DNA from: Candidatus Hydrogenedentota bacterium
GTDB taxonomy: Bacteria > Hydrogenedentota > Hydrogenedentia > Hydrogenedentales > JAGMZX01
Direction: 5' to 3'
Length of the DNA: 64,000 nt
NCBI GenBank assembly: GCA_029556545.1
Contig: JAKQEQ010000138.1
Location: forward strand, 62,001 to 126,000
Part shown: positions 18,971 to 28,163 of the stretch, piece by piece
Layout: every line of letters begins with the position of its first letter
Position numbering within the stretch: the first letter of the stretch is position 1
The notes under the pieces: generated by a model
Told to the model about the DNA's origin: nothing
Database searches by the model: none
The model's input: only the letters and a program-made list of their open reading frames with translations
Made by a program: the position numbers and the translations under genes

Positions 18971-20455
18971 TTGCCGACACACTACGATCTTTCCATAATC
19001 GTTCCCGCGTACAATGAGGAGCGCCGCATCGCGGCGACGCTTGCGGGGCTTGACGCCTTCGCGCGGCGCGCGGGGCTGGCGTGTGAGGTCTGCGTGGTCC
19101 TGGACGGCTGCACCGATGGCACGGCCGCCGTCGCTCAGGCGTTCATCGACGGCGAAACGACGGCGGACTTCCGGCTGATCGCGTTGCCCGAGAACCGGGG
19201 GAAAGGCGCGGCGGTGAAGTGCGGCGTCTTCGAGTCCCGGGGACGCGTCGTGGCGTTCACGGATGCGGACCTGCCCTACGCGCTCGACCGCGTGCCCGCG
19301 ATTCTGGCCATGTTCCACGACAACCCGGACCTCCAGATGGTCATCGGCGCGCGGGACCTCGCGGGGTCCGGCCACTCCGCCGCCGTGCCGTGGCGGCGCC
19401 GCGTTCTCGGCGGCGTGTATTCGCTTCTGGTGCGCGGGGTGCTCAACACGCAAATCGCCGATACCCAGTGCGGTTTCAAGTTCTTCCGCGGCGACACGGT
19501 CAAGCGACTGTTCGAGCGCGTCACGATCTCCGGATTCGGCTTTGACGTGGAGGTCATTCATATCGCGCGCGTAAACGGCTGGCGCATCGAGCGCGTGCCG
19601 GTGCATCTGATGAACATGGACGGATCGAGCATGCGGCTCGCGCGGGATTCGGCGCGGATGCTCTACGAACTGGCGCTGATCCGGTTGCGCGATCTGCGCC
19701 GATTCTACGCGCTTCCGCTCGAACGGGATCACATCCCCCCCGAGTACCAGCACCGCGCGATGCACGAAGGGTGGGGCGCCCAGCGGTGCTGGCACCGCAA
19801 CCGCATGCGGATGCTCGCACACGTGCTGCGCGCCCATGGCGTCACGGGCCGCGGCCTCGATGCCGGGTGCGGCTCCGGGATCGCGCTGCCGGAACTGATC
19901 GCGATCTCGCCGTTCGTCGCGGCGCTGGACAGCAACCCGGCTTGTCTCTCCTTCGTAAAGGCGCGCTACGGCGGGGCCGGTTGTCGCGTGGTGGCGGGCG
20001 AGGCCGGTGCGCTGCCGGTCCGCGACGAATCGCTGGACTGGGTCACAATGCTTGAGGTGATCGAGCATCTCGCGCCCGAGGACGGCGCGCGGATCCTCGA
20101 CGAGATGCGCCGCGTCCTGAGGCCCGGGGGCACGTTGTTCCTGACCACGCCGAACCGGCGGAGCGCGTGGCCGCTCGTCGAGTACGCCTTGGACAGCCTC
20201 GGCCTGACGCCGCGCATGGGCGGCGATCAGCACCTGGCCAGTTTTGACCGGCGCGGTCTCCGCGAATTGCTCGACGAGCGCGGTTTCGACGTCGTGGCGT
20301 TGGGCGCGTTCAACTTCGTCAGTCCGTGGCTTGGCGTTTTCTCGCAACGCCTGGCGAACGCCGCGTTCCGCGTTGAGAAGCGGCTTCCGTGGCTGCCGGG
20401 GGCGCTCCTGTTGTGCCTGGCCCGCAAACGCGCGGAGAACGTGAACGGGCGTTGA
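18971..20455 (+). CDS. Glycosyltransferase family 2 - SAM methyltransferase fusion
   Basis: A 494-residue protein with two domains. Residues 1-240 form a GT2 enzyme of the dolichyl-phosphate glucosyltransferase type: LSIIVPAYNEERRIAATL, VLDGCTDGT, ENRGKGAAVKCG, FTDADLPY (DxD-like) and DTQCGFKFFRG. From about residue 285 a class I methyltransferase follows: GLDAGCGSGIALPELIA, ALDSNPACLSF, WVTMLEVIEHL and RRVLRPGGTLFLTTPNRR. A polyprenyl-phosphate sugar could be both made and methylated by one chain, an inference from the fusion. The start is a TTG at 18971 with GGAG nine bases upstream; no ATG or GTG is in frame upstream. Confidence 0.88.
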   Translation: MPTHYDLSIIVPAYNEERRIAATLAGLDAFARRAGLACEVCVVLDGCTDGTAAVAQAFIDGETTADFRLIALPENRGKGAAVKCGVFESRGRVVAFTDADLPYALDRVPAILAMFHDNPDLQMVIGARDLAGSGHSAAVPWRRRVLGGVYSLLVRGVLNTQIADTQCGFKFFRGDTVKRLFERVTISGFGFDVEVIHIARVNGWRIERVPVHLMNMDGSSMRLARDSARMLYELALIRLRDLRRFYALPLERDHIPPEYQHRAMHEGWGAQRCWHRNRMRMLAHVLRAHGVTGRGLDAGCGSGIALPELIAISPFVAALDSNPACLSFVKARYGGAGCRVVAGEAGALPVRDESLDWVTMLEVIEHLAPEDGARILDEMRRVLRPGGTLFLTTPNRRSAWPLVEYALDSLGLTPRMGGDQHLASFDRRGLRELLDERGFDVVALGAFNFVSPWLGVFSQRLANAAFRVEKRLPWLPGALLLCLARKRAENVNGR

Positions 20456-20509
20456 AAGTCGCGGGCAACAACGTTCCGGGCCGGCGGGAGCGTGGATGTC
20501 ACTCGGCGT

Positions 20510-20538
20510 TTGGAGAAGTGCGGGCTCTGGTGTATAAT
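20510..20538 (+). promoter_or_regulatory. Sigma-70-like promoter
   Basis: TTGGAG at 20510-20515, 17-base spacer, TATAAT at 20533-20538, about 100 bases upstream of the secreted-protein gene starting at 20642. Confidence 0.6.
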
Positions 20539-20641
20539 GCTTCGGGGGTGAGACGGGCTGTCGAGTCCACAGTGTAATCGGGTTCTTGGCAAGCGGTAAT
20601 TGTGCGTCGTCATATCGATCATTCCTGAGAGGAGACAAGAA

Positions 20642-21718
20642 ATGGACCGGAGAGCATTCATTCGATGGCAGGTGCTGGGCATCCTGGCGGCGGCCGCGTT
20701 ATGCGCCGCCGGCGGCTGGGCGAATTCGACCACGGTGTCGTACCAGGGCATGCTGCGCGACGCAACCATGTCGCCCGTGCCGGACAATACGTATCCGATG
20801 CGCTTCTCGATCTGGGACGCCCCGACGGGGGGCAACAAGCGGTGGGGCGACGAGGACCACCCGGCGGTCCCGACGAAGAACGGCATGTTCTCGGTGTTCC
20901 TCGGCAGCAACGTCGCGCTGGGCAACGTCTTCGCCACGTATGGTTCGTTGTGGCTGCAGGTCGAGGCAAACACGGGAGGCGTGCTCGAGGTGTACAACCC
21001 GCGCGTGCCCCTGGCGAGCGTGCCCTACGCGCAACATGCCGCCACGGCGACTAGCGCCGGCAATGCCGACACGCTCGATACACTGGACTCCTCCGCGTTC
21101 GCCCTCTTGGATCACAATCACTCCGCGGCACAGATTACCTCGGGTACGCTAAGCACCGACCGCTATTCCGCGTACAGCGATCTAAGCGCCGAAAGCAAGA
21201 TCGGCGCGGGCGCCGCCCAAGTCGCGGCGGGCAACCACTCGCACGTGCTGAATGACCTGACCAATGTCAATGTCCCCGCTCCGGCGGTGGGCAATGTCCT
21301 GGCGTGGAGCGGCGCCCAATGGACGAATCAGGAGTCCCCGCCCCAGGGTGGCGTCAGGGAAATCTGCTTTTCCGGGCCCGCCAACAGCAATCAACAAATC
21401 AACTGCCGAGTGCAGCTTACGCCTGGCGCCGGGGTTGACTTTGGCGGCTGTGTCATCGTCACCGCCGCGTTCGTTCATGCCGGGTACATCCCGACTTATG
21501 GCTGCTCGCGACTGTCCTTCGTCGGTCGTAATGACGGCTGGAGCAATAATCTCACCACTGTGGATATCGACAACTATGCCTCGGGAAATGGTGGCACGTG
21601 GAATTTCTATCCGGAAGGCAACGGCGTCTTACTCATAAGAAAAGAAGCGACGGGCTACAACGGACAAGGCCATTACTTCGTAACGGTCAAGGGCGTGAAC
21701 ATTGTGGGAAAGGTATAG
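20642..21718 (+). CDS. Secreted tail-fibre-like hypothetical protein
   Basis: A 358-residue protein with a Tat/Sec-like N-terminus (MDRRAFIRW then LGILAAAALCAAGGW). The mature start TTVSYQGMLRDA and YPMRFSIWDA match the common N-terminal domain of secreted proteins with fibre-like middles. The middle has NADTLDTLDS and two His-rich repeats of the type LLDHNHSAAQITSGTLSTDR and GNHSHVLNDL, reminiscent of trimeric phage-tail-fibre stalks. The C-terminal 120 residues (REICFSGPANSNQQINCRVQ) are unrecognised. GAGAGGAGA lies just upstream of ATG 20642. It lacks the Glu-Gly/dockerin-like tail of its neighbours. Surface or extracellular role is inferred. Confidence 0.75.
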   Translation: MDRRAFIRWQVLGILAAAALCAAGGWANSTTVSYQGMLRDATMSPVPDNTYPMRFSIWDAPTGGNKRWGDEDHPAVPTKNGMFSVFLGSNVALGNVFATYGSLWLQVEANTGGVLEVYNPRVPLASVPYAQHAATATSAGNADTLDTLDSSAFALLDHNHSAAQITSGTLSTDRYSAYSDLSAESKIGAGAAQVAAGNHSHVLNDLTNVNVPAPAVGNVLAWSGAQWTNQESPPQGGVREICFSGPANSNQQINCRVQLTPGAGVDFGGCVIVTAAFVHAGYIPTYGCSRLSFVGRNDGWSNNLTTVDIDNYASGNGGTWNFYPEGNGVLLIRKEATGYNGQGHYFVTVKGVNIVGKV

Positions 21719-21854
21719 CTACTTCTTTCTGATTTTCCCCGCGTTGTGAATCTGTCGGCAAGACGCAACACGGCGCGGTTTTCCAAGTCGATTCCGTGCT
21801 CGGCGAACTCGATGAGAGCCGGTGCTTGCTGGCATTCCTCTCATAGGGAAGGAA

Positions 21855-23945
21855 ATGATGCGGACACACACAGGTGAAGTATCAGCGGTCGTGCGCCGGG
21901 CCGCAGGGCTTGTTCTCGGATTGATCGCGGCGGCCTCGGCGTCGTTTGCGGCGGCGCAGACGACCTATACGCTCACGGTGGAGGTCGTCGGTTCGGGCAC
22001 GACCAGTCCGCCGGCGGGCGAGCACACGTACCCGGAGGGGCAGGCCGTCTTTCTCTCGGCATTTCCAAACACGGATTGGGCGTTTGACCGTTGGGAGGGC
22101 GATCTGACCGGCACGGAGCCATCGAACCGGTACCTGCTGATGGACTCGGACAAGACGGTGACGGCGGTGTTCGCGGAAGGGGGATACTTGCTCACGATAG
22201 CCGTCGTGGGGGACGGCACAACGAACCCGTCGCCCGGCGCGCATCGGTATCTCGAAGGGCGCACCGTGCAGATAGGCACGTACGCCGGCGCGGGCTGGAA
22301 ATTCGATCATTGGGAAGGCGACCTCTCCGGAACGGACATCGTCGGGGCCGTCGTGATGGACGGGGACAAGAGCGTGACGGCGGTGTTTACGGAGAGCACG
22401 GAAGTCTTCACGCTGACCGTCGCGGTGGTCGGCAATGGAACCGTCGATCCGTCGGCGGGCGATCACACGTATACCCCGTACTCGTTTGTCTTCGTCTCGG
22501 CGACGCCGGACGAAGGATGGGCCTTTGATCACTGGGAGGGCGACCTCGGCGGCACGGAGCCGTTGAGCCAACCCGTGTACATGGATTCGGACAAGACGGT
22601 GACCGCCGTATTTATCGAGGGCGGGTACCCGCTCACGATCTTCGTGGTCGGCAATGGAACCACGAGTCCCCCGCCCGGCACGTACAACTACGTCGCGGGG
22701 CGAACGGTCGGCTTGACGGCGATACCGGATTTGGGGTGGACGTTTGATCGCTGGGAGGGCGACCTCAGCGATACGAGCCCGATCGCCTCGATCACCATGG
22801 ACGGGCCCAAGACGGTCACGGCCGTCTTTCTCGAGACCGGCACATCGGTGCTGACGATGGCCGTCATGGGCGACGGAAGCACGATTCCCCCGGTGGGCGA
22901 GCATACCTACCCGCAGGGCCAATCGGTGCAGGTGCAGGCCCTGCCCGACACCGGATGGACCTTCGACCATTGGGAAGGCGACCTCAGCGGCGCGGAAAAC
23001 CCGACGAATATCGTGTTGGACACCGACAAGGCGGTCACGGCCGTCTTCATCGTGCCTCGCACCTTGACCATCGCCGCCGTCGGAAACGGCGCGGTCGATC
23101 CCGACGTGGGCGTCCACACCTATGCGGACGCCGAAGAAGTCGTCATCACCGCCACGCCGGATACGGGCTGGCTGTTCGACCACTGGGAGGGCGACCTCGA
23201 CGGCTCGGAAAACCCGGCCACGATCATCATGGACGCCGACAAGGCGGTCACCGCCGTCTTTGTCGAGCGCAACGTCTATCTTCTGTACACCTCCACGAGC
23301 GGTCAGGGGTCGATATTCCCGGAACCGGTGGCACATAGTTACTACGAGGGGGAGACAGTCGAAGTCAGCGCCACGCCCGCGGAGAACTGGCGCTTCGACC
23401 ATTGGGAAGGCGACCTCTCGGGGTCGGAGAACCCCACGACGATTCTCATGGACGGGAACAAGACGGTGATCGCCGTATTCGTTGAGATAGACCCCGGCGA
23501 GGGCGAAGGCGAAGGCGAGGGTGAAGGTGAGGGCGAGGGCGAGGGCGAGGGTGAAGGCGAGGGCGAGGGCGAAGGTGAAGGCGAGGGCGAGGGAGAGGGG
23601 GAAGGTGAAGGTGAGGGGGATCCATGCTTCAGCGAATATCACACGGCGGACCAGTCGCGGAACAATCTGGTCGAGCTAACGGAATTGCTGCGGGTCATCC
23701 AGTTCTACAACTCGGGCGGATTCCATTGCGCGGACGATCCGGGCAGCACGGAAGACGGTTACGTCCCCGGTCCGGGCGCGAACCAGTCGTGCTGTCCGCA
23801 TAACAGTGACTATGCGCCGACAGGTCCGGACTGGCAGATCAAATTGACCGAGTTGCTCCGGGTCATCCAGTTCTATAATTCCGGCGGCTACCACTACTGC
23901 CCAGACGAGGACACGGAGGACGGTTTCTGCCCCGGCGCCAGTTGA
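21855..23945 (+). CDS. Secreted protein with seven InlB-like repeats, Glu-Gly linker and dockerin-like tail
   Basis: About 696 residues. After a signal peptide (AAGLVLGLIAAASASFAAAQ) come seven tandem repeats of some 70 residues, each with LTV-x-VVG-x-GT-x-P-x-x-G-x-H-x-Y and the strongly conserved WxFDHWEGDLSG followed by MDSDKTVTAVF; this is the divergent InlB B-repeat family, beta-grasp-like modules of surface proteins. Then 20 Gly-Glu pairs, and a C-terminal module of about 100 residues with two copies of LTELLRVIQFYNSGG plus paired cysteines (GGFHCADDPGSTEDGY, GGYHYCPDED). The first copy has a degenerate EF-hand loop (DQSRNNLVELTE). AGGGAAGG precedes ATG 21855/21858. Probably exported and surface-associated. 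Confidence 0.85.
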   Translation: MMRTHTGEVSAVVRRAAGLVLGLIAAASASFAAAQTTYTLTVEVVGSGTTSPPAGEHTYPEGQAVFLSAFPNTDWAFDRWEGDLTGTEPSNRYLLMDSDKTVTAVFAEGGYLLTIAVVGDGTTNPSPGAHRYLEGRTVQIGTYAGAGWKFDHWEGDLSGTDIVGAVVMDGDKSVTAVFTESTEVFTLTVAVVGNGTVDPSAGDHTYTPYSFVFVSATPDEGWAFDHWEGDLGGTEPLSQPVYMDSDKTVTAVFIEGGYPLTIFVVGNGTTSPPPGTYNYVAGRTVGLTAIPDLGWTFDRWEGDLSDTSPIASITMDGPKTVTAVFLETGTSVLTMAVMGDGSTIPPVGEHTYPQGQSVQVQALPDTGWTFDHWEGDLSGAENPTNIVLDTDKAVTAVFIVPRTLTIAAVGNGAVDPDVGVHTYADAEEVVITATPDTGWLFDHWEGDLDGSENPATIIMDADKAVTAVFVERNVYLLYTSTSGQGSIFPEPVAHSYYEGETVEVSATPAENWRFDHWEGDLSGSENPTTILMDGNKTVIAVFVEIDPGEGEGEGEGEGEGEGEGEGEGEGEGEGEGEGEGEGEGEGEGDPCFSEYHTADQSRNNLVELTELLRVIQFYNSGGFHCADDPGSTEDGYVPGPGANQSCCPHNSDYAPTGPDWQIKLTELLRVIQFYNSGGYHYCPDEDTEDGFCPGAS
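23499..23622 (+). repeat. GGCGAG hexanucleotide tract (20 Gly-Glu codon pairs)
   Basis: Imperfect tandem of GGC/GGT plus GAG/GAA, 20 units by direct count, encoding the flexible acidic linker. Hexamer slippage would change linker length without breaking the frame. Confidence 0.9.
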
Positions 23946-24182
23946 GCACCTGTCGAAGCGCACGCCCGATAGCGTCCTGTGATCCAGGCTGTCGTCGCGC
24001 GTGATCGGTGTCTTATGTACCCGATGTGCGGATCGGGAACGTGTCGTACGCACAAGGACGACCTGCGGAGAGTGCGTTCATCGGGAGTGCGCCGGGATGT
24101 TGGGTTTTGAATCGGTTTGGCGCTCGTCCTGCTGCTGGGCAAGGGCGGTTTGTGCGGCGATTCTCTCGGTGTGCCTGAAACT

Positions 24183-24226
24183 GAAAAAGGGGCGGATACC
24201 CGCTGCTAAGCAGGTATTCGCCCCTT
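24183..24226 (-). terminator. Rho-independent terminator for the BNR-like gene
   Basis: On the minus strand a 14-bp stem (AAGGGGCGAATACC / GGTATCCGCCCCTT, one G-U) is followed by TTTTTC, about 38 bases after the stop at 24264. It lies in the 318-base gap between two convergent genes (23946-24263), which holds no other feature I can support. Confidence 0.8.
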
Positions 24227-24263
24227 CCCTCTCGCTGCTTGGTGTTGTCCGTCTGCCCAGAAT

Positions 24264-27200
24264 CTACTTTAGGCCCGGGCAATACCCGTCCTCGGTTCCT
24301 TCCCCCGGGCAAACGTGGTAACCGCCGGAATTATAGAACTGAATGACCCGGAGCAACTCGGTCAGTTTGATCTGCCAGTCTGGGCCGCTGGGCGCGTAGT
24401 CGCTCGCGTGAGGCGGGCAACTGTGATTCGCTCCAATTCCGGGAATGAACCCGTCTTCCGTACTGCCCGGGTCGTCCGCGCAATGGAACCCGCCGGAGTT
24501 GAAGAACTGAATCACGCGCAGGAGTTCGGTCAGTTCGATAATACCGTTCCCATTCTGGTCCGCCGTGTGATCCCCAGCCGCTTGGCCCTCACCTTCACCT
24601 TCACCTTCACCTTCACCCTCGCCCTCGCCCTCACCCTCGCCTTCAGCGCCGCAAGGCCCGACGTTGACCTGGCGGCTCGTCTGACTGCTGTTGCCGAGCG
24701 GGTCTGGCACTTGATAGGTCACGGTGTACCATCCTTGGGCGTTGGTGTTTACCGTGCCCAGACCGAGGACGACTATACTGTCGGTGACATCGCCGAAAAC
24801 GTAGTCCTCCGCGGTGGCTCCGGCGTCCACGTAGGGTCCGCTGCCGCACGCGACGAAGGTCGGGTTGCTTCCGAGCAAGGTGATCTGCGGGCCGTCATGG
24901 TCGAGGACATAATTCGGACCGCCCGCATCCCCGTTGCGCAGGCCAACGCCGCCAAGCGGGCCGTCGGCGTTCTTGATACTATCGTTGTCGATCAGTCTCA
25001 GTGCGATTTCTCCGCTGGTGTCACCGTTCGTCTGAATCTCGACATCCCATTCATCGCCGCCTTGGTTGGTCACATTGCTGATGACGGCCTGCGGCTCGCC
25101 CCAGAGCGTGACGATCTCGAAATCAGACGCGTCAACGCCCGTAACCACGTCGGAAAAGACCACGCTGTAGCCGATTACGGCGAGCGTCGTCGGACTCACG
25201 GACCATTGATTGACAGCGACGACGGAGAGCGGCGAGTAGGCCGCGGCGAGAATGTCATAGTCATTTCCAATTTGGCCGCGCAGGTTATGCTTCGATTCCC
25301 ATGCGACGATCCAGTTTCCGTAACCATTTGACGTGATCGCCGCTTGGGCATCGAGGTTATTGGGCCCGTCGTCGTTGTCGATGGTGCCGTAGCCGTTAAC
25401 GAGTCCAGCCTTGCTCCACGTCGCCCCGTTGTCGAAGGACTGCGCAATGAGTATGTCGTAATCGCTCGGTCCTATCTGGTCTGCGAAGTCCGTCAGGGAG
25501 TGCCATGCAATGGTCCACTGTCCGTGACCGTTTGTGGCGATTGCGGGCCGGGATTCCGCCTTTTGTGTGGATCCGCCCGGCGTTATGTTCTCTTGATAGC
25601 GGCGCGTAAGGAAGCGGCTGTTGGACCAGCTCAGGCCGTTGTCAGTGGAGCAGGAGTACTTTATGTCCATGTTGAACTCACTCCACTGGAAATTCCATGT
25701 AACTATCCAATTTCCGAAACTGTCCGCGGCAATCACGGGGTTGACATCCGGGATAACGTTGCCGGCGCCGTCCGGGTTTAGCAGGGCGGGCGCGGTCCAC
25801 GTGGCCGTGTTGTCATCTGAGCGGACATATGCGATGTCGGCGTCCGAGGCGCCGCGGGTTTTGGACAAAGGCGCCGTGGTCGACCAAGCGATGATCCAGG
25901 CGCCGCGGCCGTCGGTAGCGACCTGGGGGGCGACATCGTCTGCGGAGTCCCCGTACCAGTAAGACCCGGTAACACGATATTGCCAAGTCTCGGCGTTGTC
26001 AGACGAAGCAAAGACGATGTCTTTGTCCGTGCCAAGGCCGAACTGATCGTTTCGGGAGGACCACACGACGACCCAGCGGCCGCTGCCATAGGCGGCGTCC
26101 GGGCTTTCGTCCAATGCCGCATCTTCCGCATCGGGCAGGAACCTCAAGACAGCGGGAGGGGTCCAGGAAGGGGTTCCGGCCGTGTACGTGGAGTACAGGA
26201 TATCCTTGTCGGTCCCGATTTGTCCCCCAAGGTTCTCTGTGGACTCCCACGCGCAAAGCCACTTGAGCTGTCCATCGGAAGCGAGGGTGGGGTTGGTATC
26301 CTCGCCGCTGTCGGTATAGGCTTGGTTGACGAAGAAAGGCGACCACGTTTCTCCCCCGCTCGACGAGATGGCGGACATGATATCCGTATCGCCGTCGTTG
26401 TTGTCGTCGCCGGACCAAACAAGCATGGTTCTTCCATTGCCACCGGCAGCCACGTCGGGGTCTTCCTCCTTGGTCGAGTCTGTTTTGGCGAAGGGGTTGA
26501 CAGCTTGCGTATTGCTGAACGGGATGAAGGGGTGATAGATGTGCGAGAAAAAGAGGTCGTCATCGCTGCCGGCCCCGAGGTAGTCTGAGTCGGACGTCCA
26601 CGCGGCAAGGATATGCCCGTGATTGTCGGAGGCGAGCGCGGGGGCTATATCGACGCCACTATCGCTGGCGGCGTTGGTGTTGATGGGAAAGACAGGGGAC
26701 CAGGACTGCCCGTCGTCCGTCGAGACGGCCGCCAGGATATCCGCTTCTCCGCCGATGTTCTTGTTCAGCGGGTCGAAACCATACCACGCTGCCATGAACA
26801 GGCCTGTGCTCCGGTCTACGGTGAGGGTCAGGTCGCGATCCGCCCATGGGTCGCTGTATGCGTTCGAATTGAGGACTTGCGGGTTGCTCCAGACGTGTCC
26901 GAAATCAGAGTGGGCACAAAGTATGTCCGAATCCGTGCCGATGGCCCCATCGAGGTTTTCCGTCGACAGCCACACCGCGACCCACTTTCCCTTGCTGTTG
27001 ACCGCCAGCTTGATGTTCGTATCGTCGCCGGTGTCGGTGTTCTGGTTCTTGTTGACCTGATATGGGACCGAGAAGGTGGCGCCGTCGTCTGTAGAGATCG
27101 CGCAGAGTATGTCGTCGTCGGCGCCCTCGTGTACCCAGGCGATAACCACCTTGCCTTTTCCGTCAGTGGCCACAGCGGGACTTCGGTCGGCCACGCTGTC

Positions 27201-28163
27201 CGAGTTCATGGTGCTGGAGACCACATAGGGAGAGCCCCATGTTGCGCCTGCATCCAGGCTTCTAGCGTAGAAGATGTCGTAGTCCGTGCCGGCCGTGCTG
27301 TAGATATTGAAATTCGATTCCCATACCGCGAGGACGTCGCCATCGCCGGCCAGCCACGTCAGGCACGGCTTGCCGTCGTCGGAGGTTCCATCGAACGGGG
27401 CAGTCGGGACAGCGACGGGTGGCTGCCAGTTCAGGCCGCCGTCGAATGAACGCGACGTGAAAATATCTGGATCGGCGCCAAAATCGCCCCCATGGTCATA
27501 GGTGGAACTCCACGCCGCCATGATCACGCCGGCGGGGCTGACCGCCACCGCCGGTTCCTCTTCGGCGACGCTATCCACGAAGTCGTAGGTGCTGATTACG
27601 ACGGGGCTTTCGGTCCAGAATTCACCGCCGTCCGTGGAGCGCACGGAGACGAGCGCTTCGGAGGAAGTGCCAATATTCTTGCGGTAGACGGCGACCCAGG
27701 TGTTGTTCATGGCGACGGCAAGCTGTACGTTGCCGTCATCGTCGGGATCGTCTTCGTAGTACAGTGCGCTGAGGCCCTGAGGTCCGGGGAAGAGGATCGC
27801 CGGCAGTACCGTGATTGTCCCGTAGTGGAAGACCGGGTCTGGATCACTGCCGTACCAATCCGTATAGGGGATGACCATAGGTTCGAGGAATTGCTCGGTA
27901 TGGTCCGGAATGACGGACATGATCGCGAAGTTGAAGATGTCGCCGTCGACGTCCGGTGGACGGCCGTTGGCGATAACGTGGCTGCCACTACCGTAGACCC
28001 ATTCGACACTGTCGCCTGTATAGATTGTGACATTTGGCGGATATAGCCCGTCCTCCTCACACACGACCTGCACGCTGGCTGCCTGGGCCGCAACTCCCAC
28101 GAACAGCAGTCCGATTACTAAACACGAGGTTTGCTTGAGATTACGAAAAGACTCTTTCTCCAT
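24264..28163 (-). CDS. Secreted sialidase-like (BNR) propeller protein with Glu-Gly linker and dockerin-like tail
   Basis: About 1299 residues. A signal peptide (SCLVIGLLFVGVAAQAA) is followed by a cupredoxin-like stretch (YPPNVTIYTGDSVEW, GSGSHVIANG). The bulk consists of many repeats in which S-x-DGG-x-xW or DDGATFSVP alternates with AVWxSTENL and GTDxDI, the style of sialidase/BNR beta-propellers, apparently more than one propeller. It ends with an Ig-like domain (FSDVVTGVDASDFEIV), a DUF5011-like domain (GPYVDAGATAEDYVFGD), about ten Glu-Gly pairs and the dockerin-like module, whose loop DQNGNGIIELTE is a good EF-hand. GGGAGG precedes ATG 28163. Catalytic sialidase residues were not identified; a binding role is as likely as an enzymatic one. 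Confidence 0.8.
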   Translation of the reverse strand: MEKESFRNLKQTSCLVIGLLFVGVAAQAASVQVVCEEDGLYPPNVTIYTGDSVEWVYGSGSHVIANGRPPDVDGDIFNFAIMSVIPDHTEQFLEPMVIPYTDWYGSDPDPVFHYGTITVLPAILFPGPQGLSALYYEDDPDDDGNVQLAVAMNNTWVAVYRKNIGTSSEALVSVRSTDGGEFWTESPVVISTYDFVDSVAEEEPAVAVSPAGVIMAAWSSTYDHGGDFGADPDIFTSRSFDGGLNWQPPVAVPTAPFDGTSDDGKPCLTWLAGDGDVLAVWESNFNIYSTAGTDYDIFYARSLDAGATWGSPYVVSSTMNSDSVADRSPAVATDGKGKVVIAWVHEGADDDILCAISTDDGATFSVPYQVNKNQNTDTGDDTNIKLAVNSKGKWVAVWLSTENLDGAIGTDSDILCAHSDFGHVWSNPQVLNSNAYSDPWADRDLTLTVDRSTGLFMAAWYGFDPLNKNIGGEADILAAVSTDDGQSWSPVFPINTNAASDSGVDIAPALASDNHGHILAAWTSDSDYLGAGSDDDLFFSHIYHPFIPFSNTQAVNPFAKTDSTKEEDPDVAAGGNGRTMLVWSGDDNNDGDTDIMSAISSSGGETWSPFFVNQAYTDSGEDTNPTLASDGQLKWLCAWESTENLGGQIGTDKDILYSTYTAGTPSWTPPAVLRFLPDAEDAALDESPDAAYGSGRWVVVWSSRNDQFGLGTDKDIVFASSDNAETWQYRVTGSYWYGDSADDVAPQVATDGRGAWIIAWSTTAPLSKTRGASDADIAYVRSDDNTATWTAPALLNPDGAGNVIPDVNPVIAADSFGNWIVTWNFQWSEFNMDIKYSCSTDNGLSWSNSRFLTRRYQENITPGGSTQKAESRPAIATNGHGQWTIAWHSLTDFADQIGPSDYDILIAQSFDNGATWSKAGLVNGYGTIDNDDGPNNLDAQAAITSNGYGNWIVAWESKHNLRGQIGNDYDILAAAYSPLSVVAVNQWSVSPTTLAVIGYSVVFSDVVTGVDASDFEIVTLWGEPQAVISNVTNQGGDEWDVEIQTNGDTSGEIALRLIDNDSIKNADGPLGGVGLRNGDAGGPNYVLDHDGPQITLLGSNPTFVACGSGPYVDAGATAEDYVFGDVTDSIVVLGLGTVNTNAQGWYTVTYQVPDPLGNSSQTSRQVNVGPCGAEGEGEGEGEGEGEGEGEGEGQAAGDHTADQNGNGIIELTELLRVIQFFNSGGFHCADDPGSTEDGFIPGIGANHSCPPHASDYAPSGPDWQIKLTELLRVIQFYNSGGYHVCPGEGTEDGYCPGLK
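24593..24650 (-). repeat. Glu-Gly hexanucleotide tract (about 10 units)
   Basis: Minus-strand GGNGAR tandem encoding the linker of the BNR-like protein, half the length of the tract at 23499-23622. Confidence 0.85.

Noticed and set aside
21882-23642. 586-codon frame antisense to the InlB-like repeat gene
   Set aside because: Its apparent repeats are the reverse complement of the real repeats; the plus strand has a signal peptide and family motifs.
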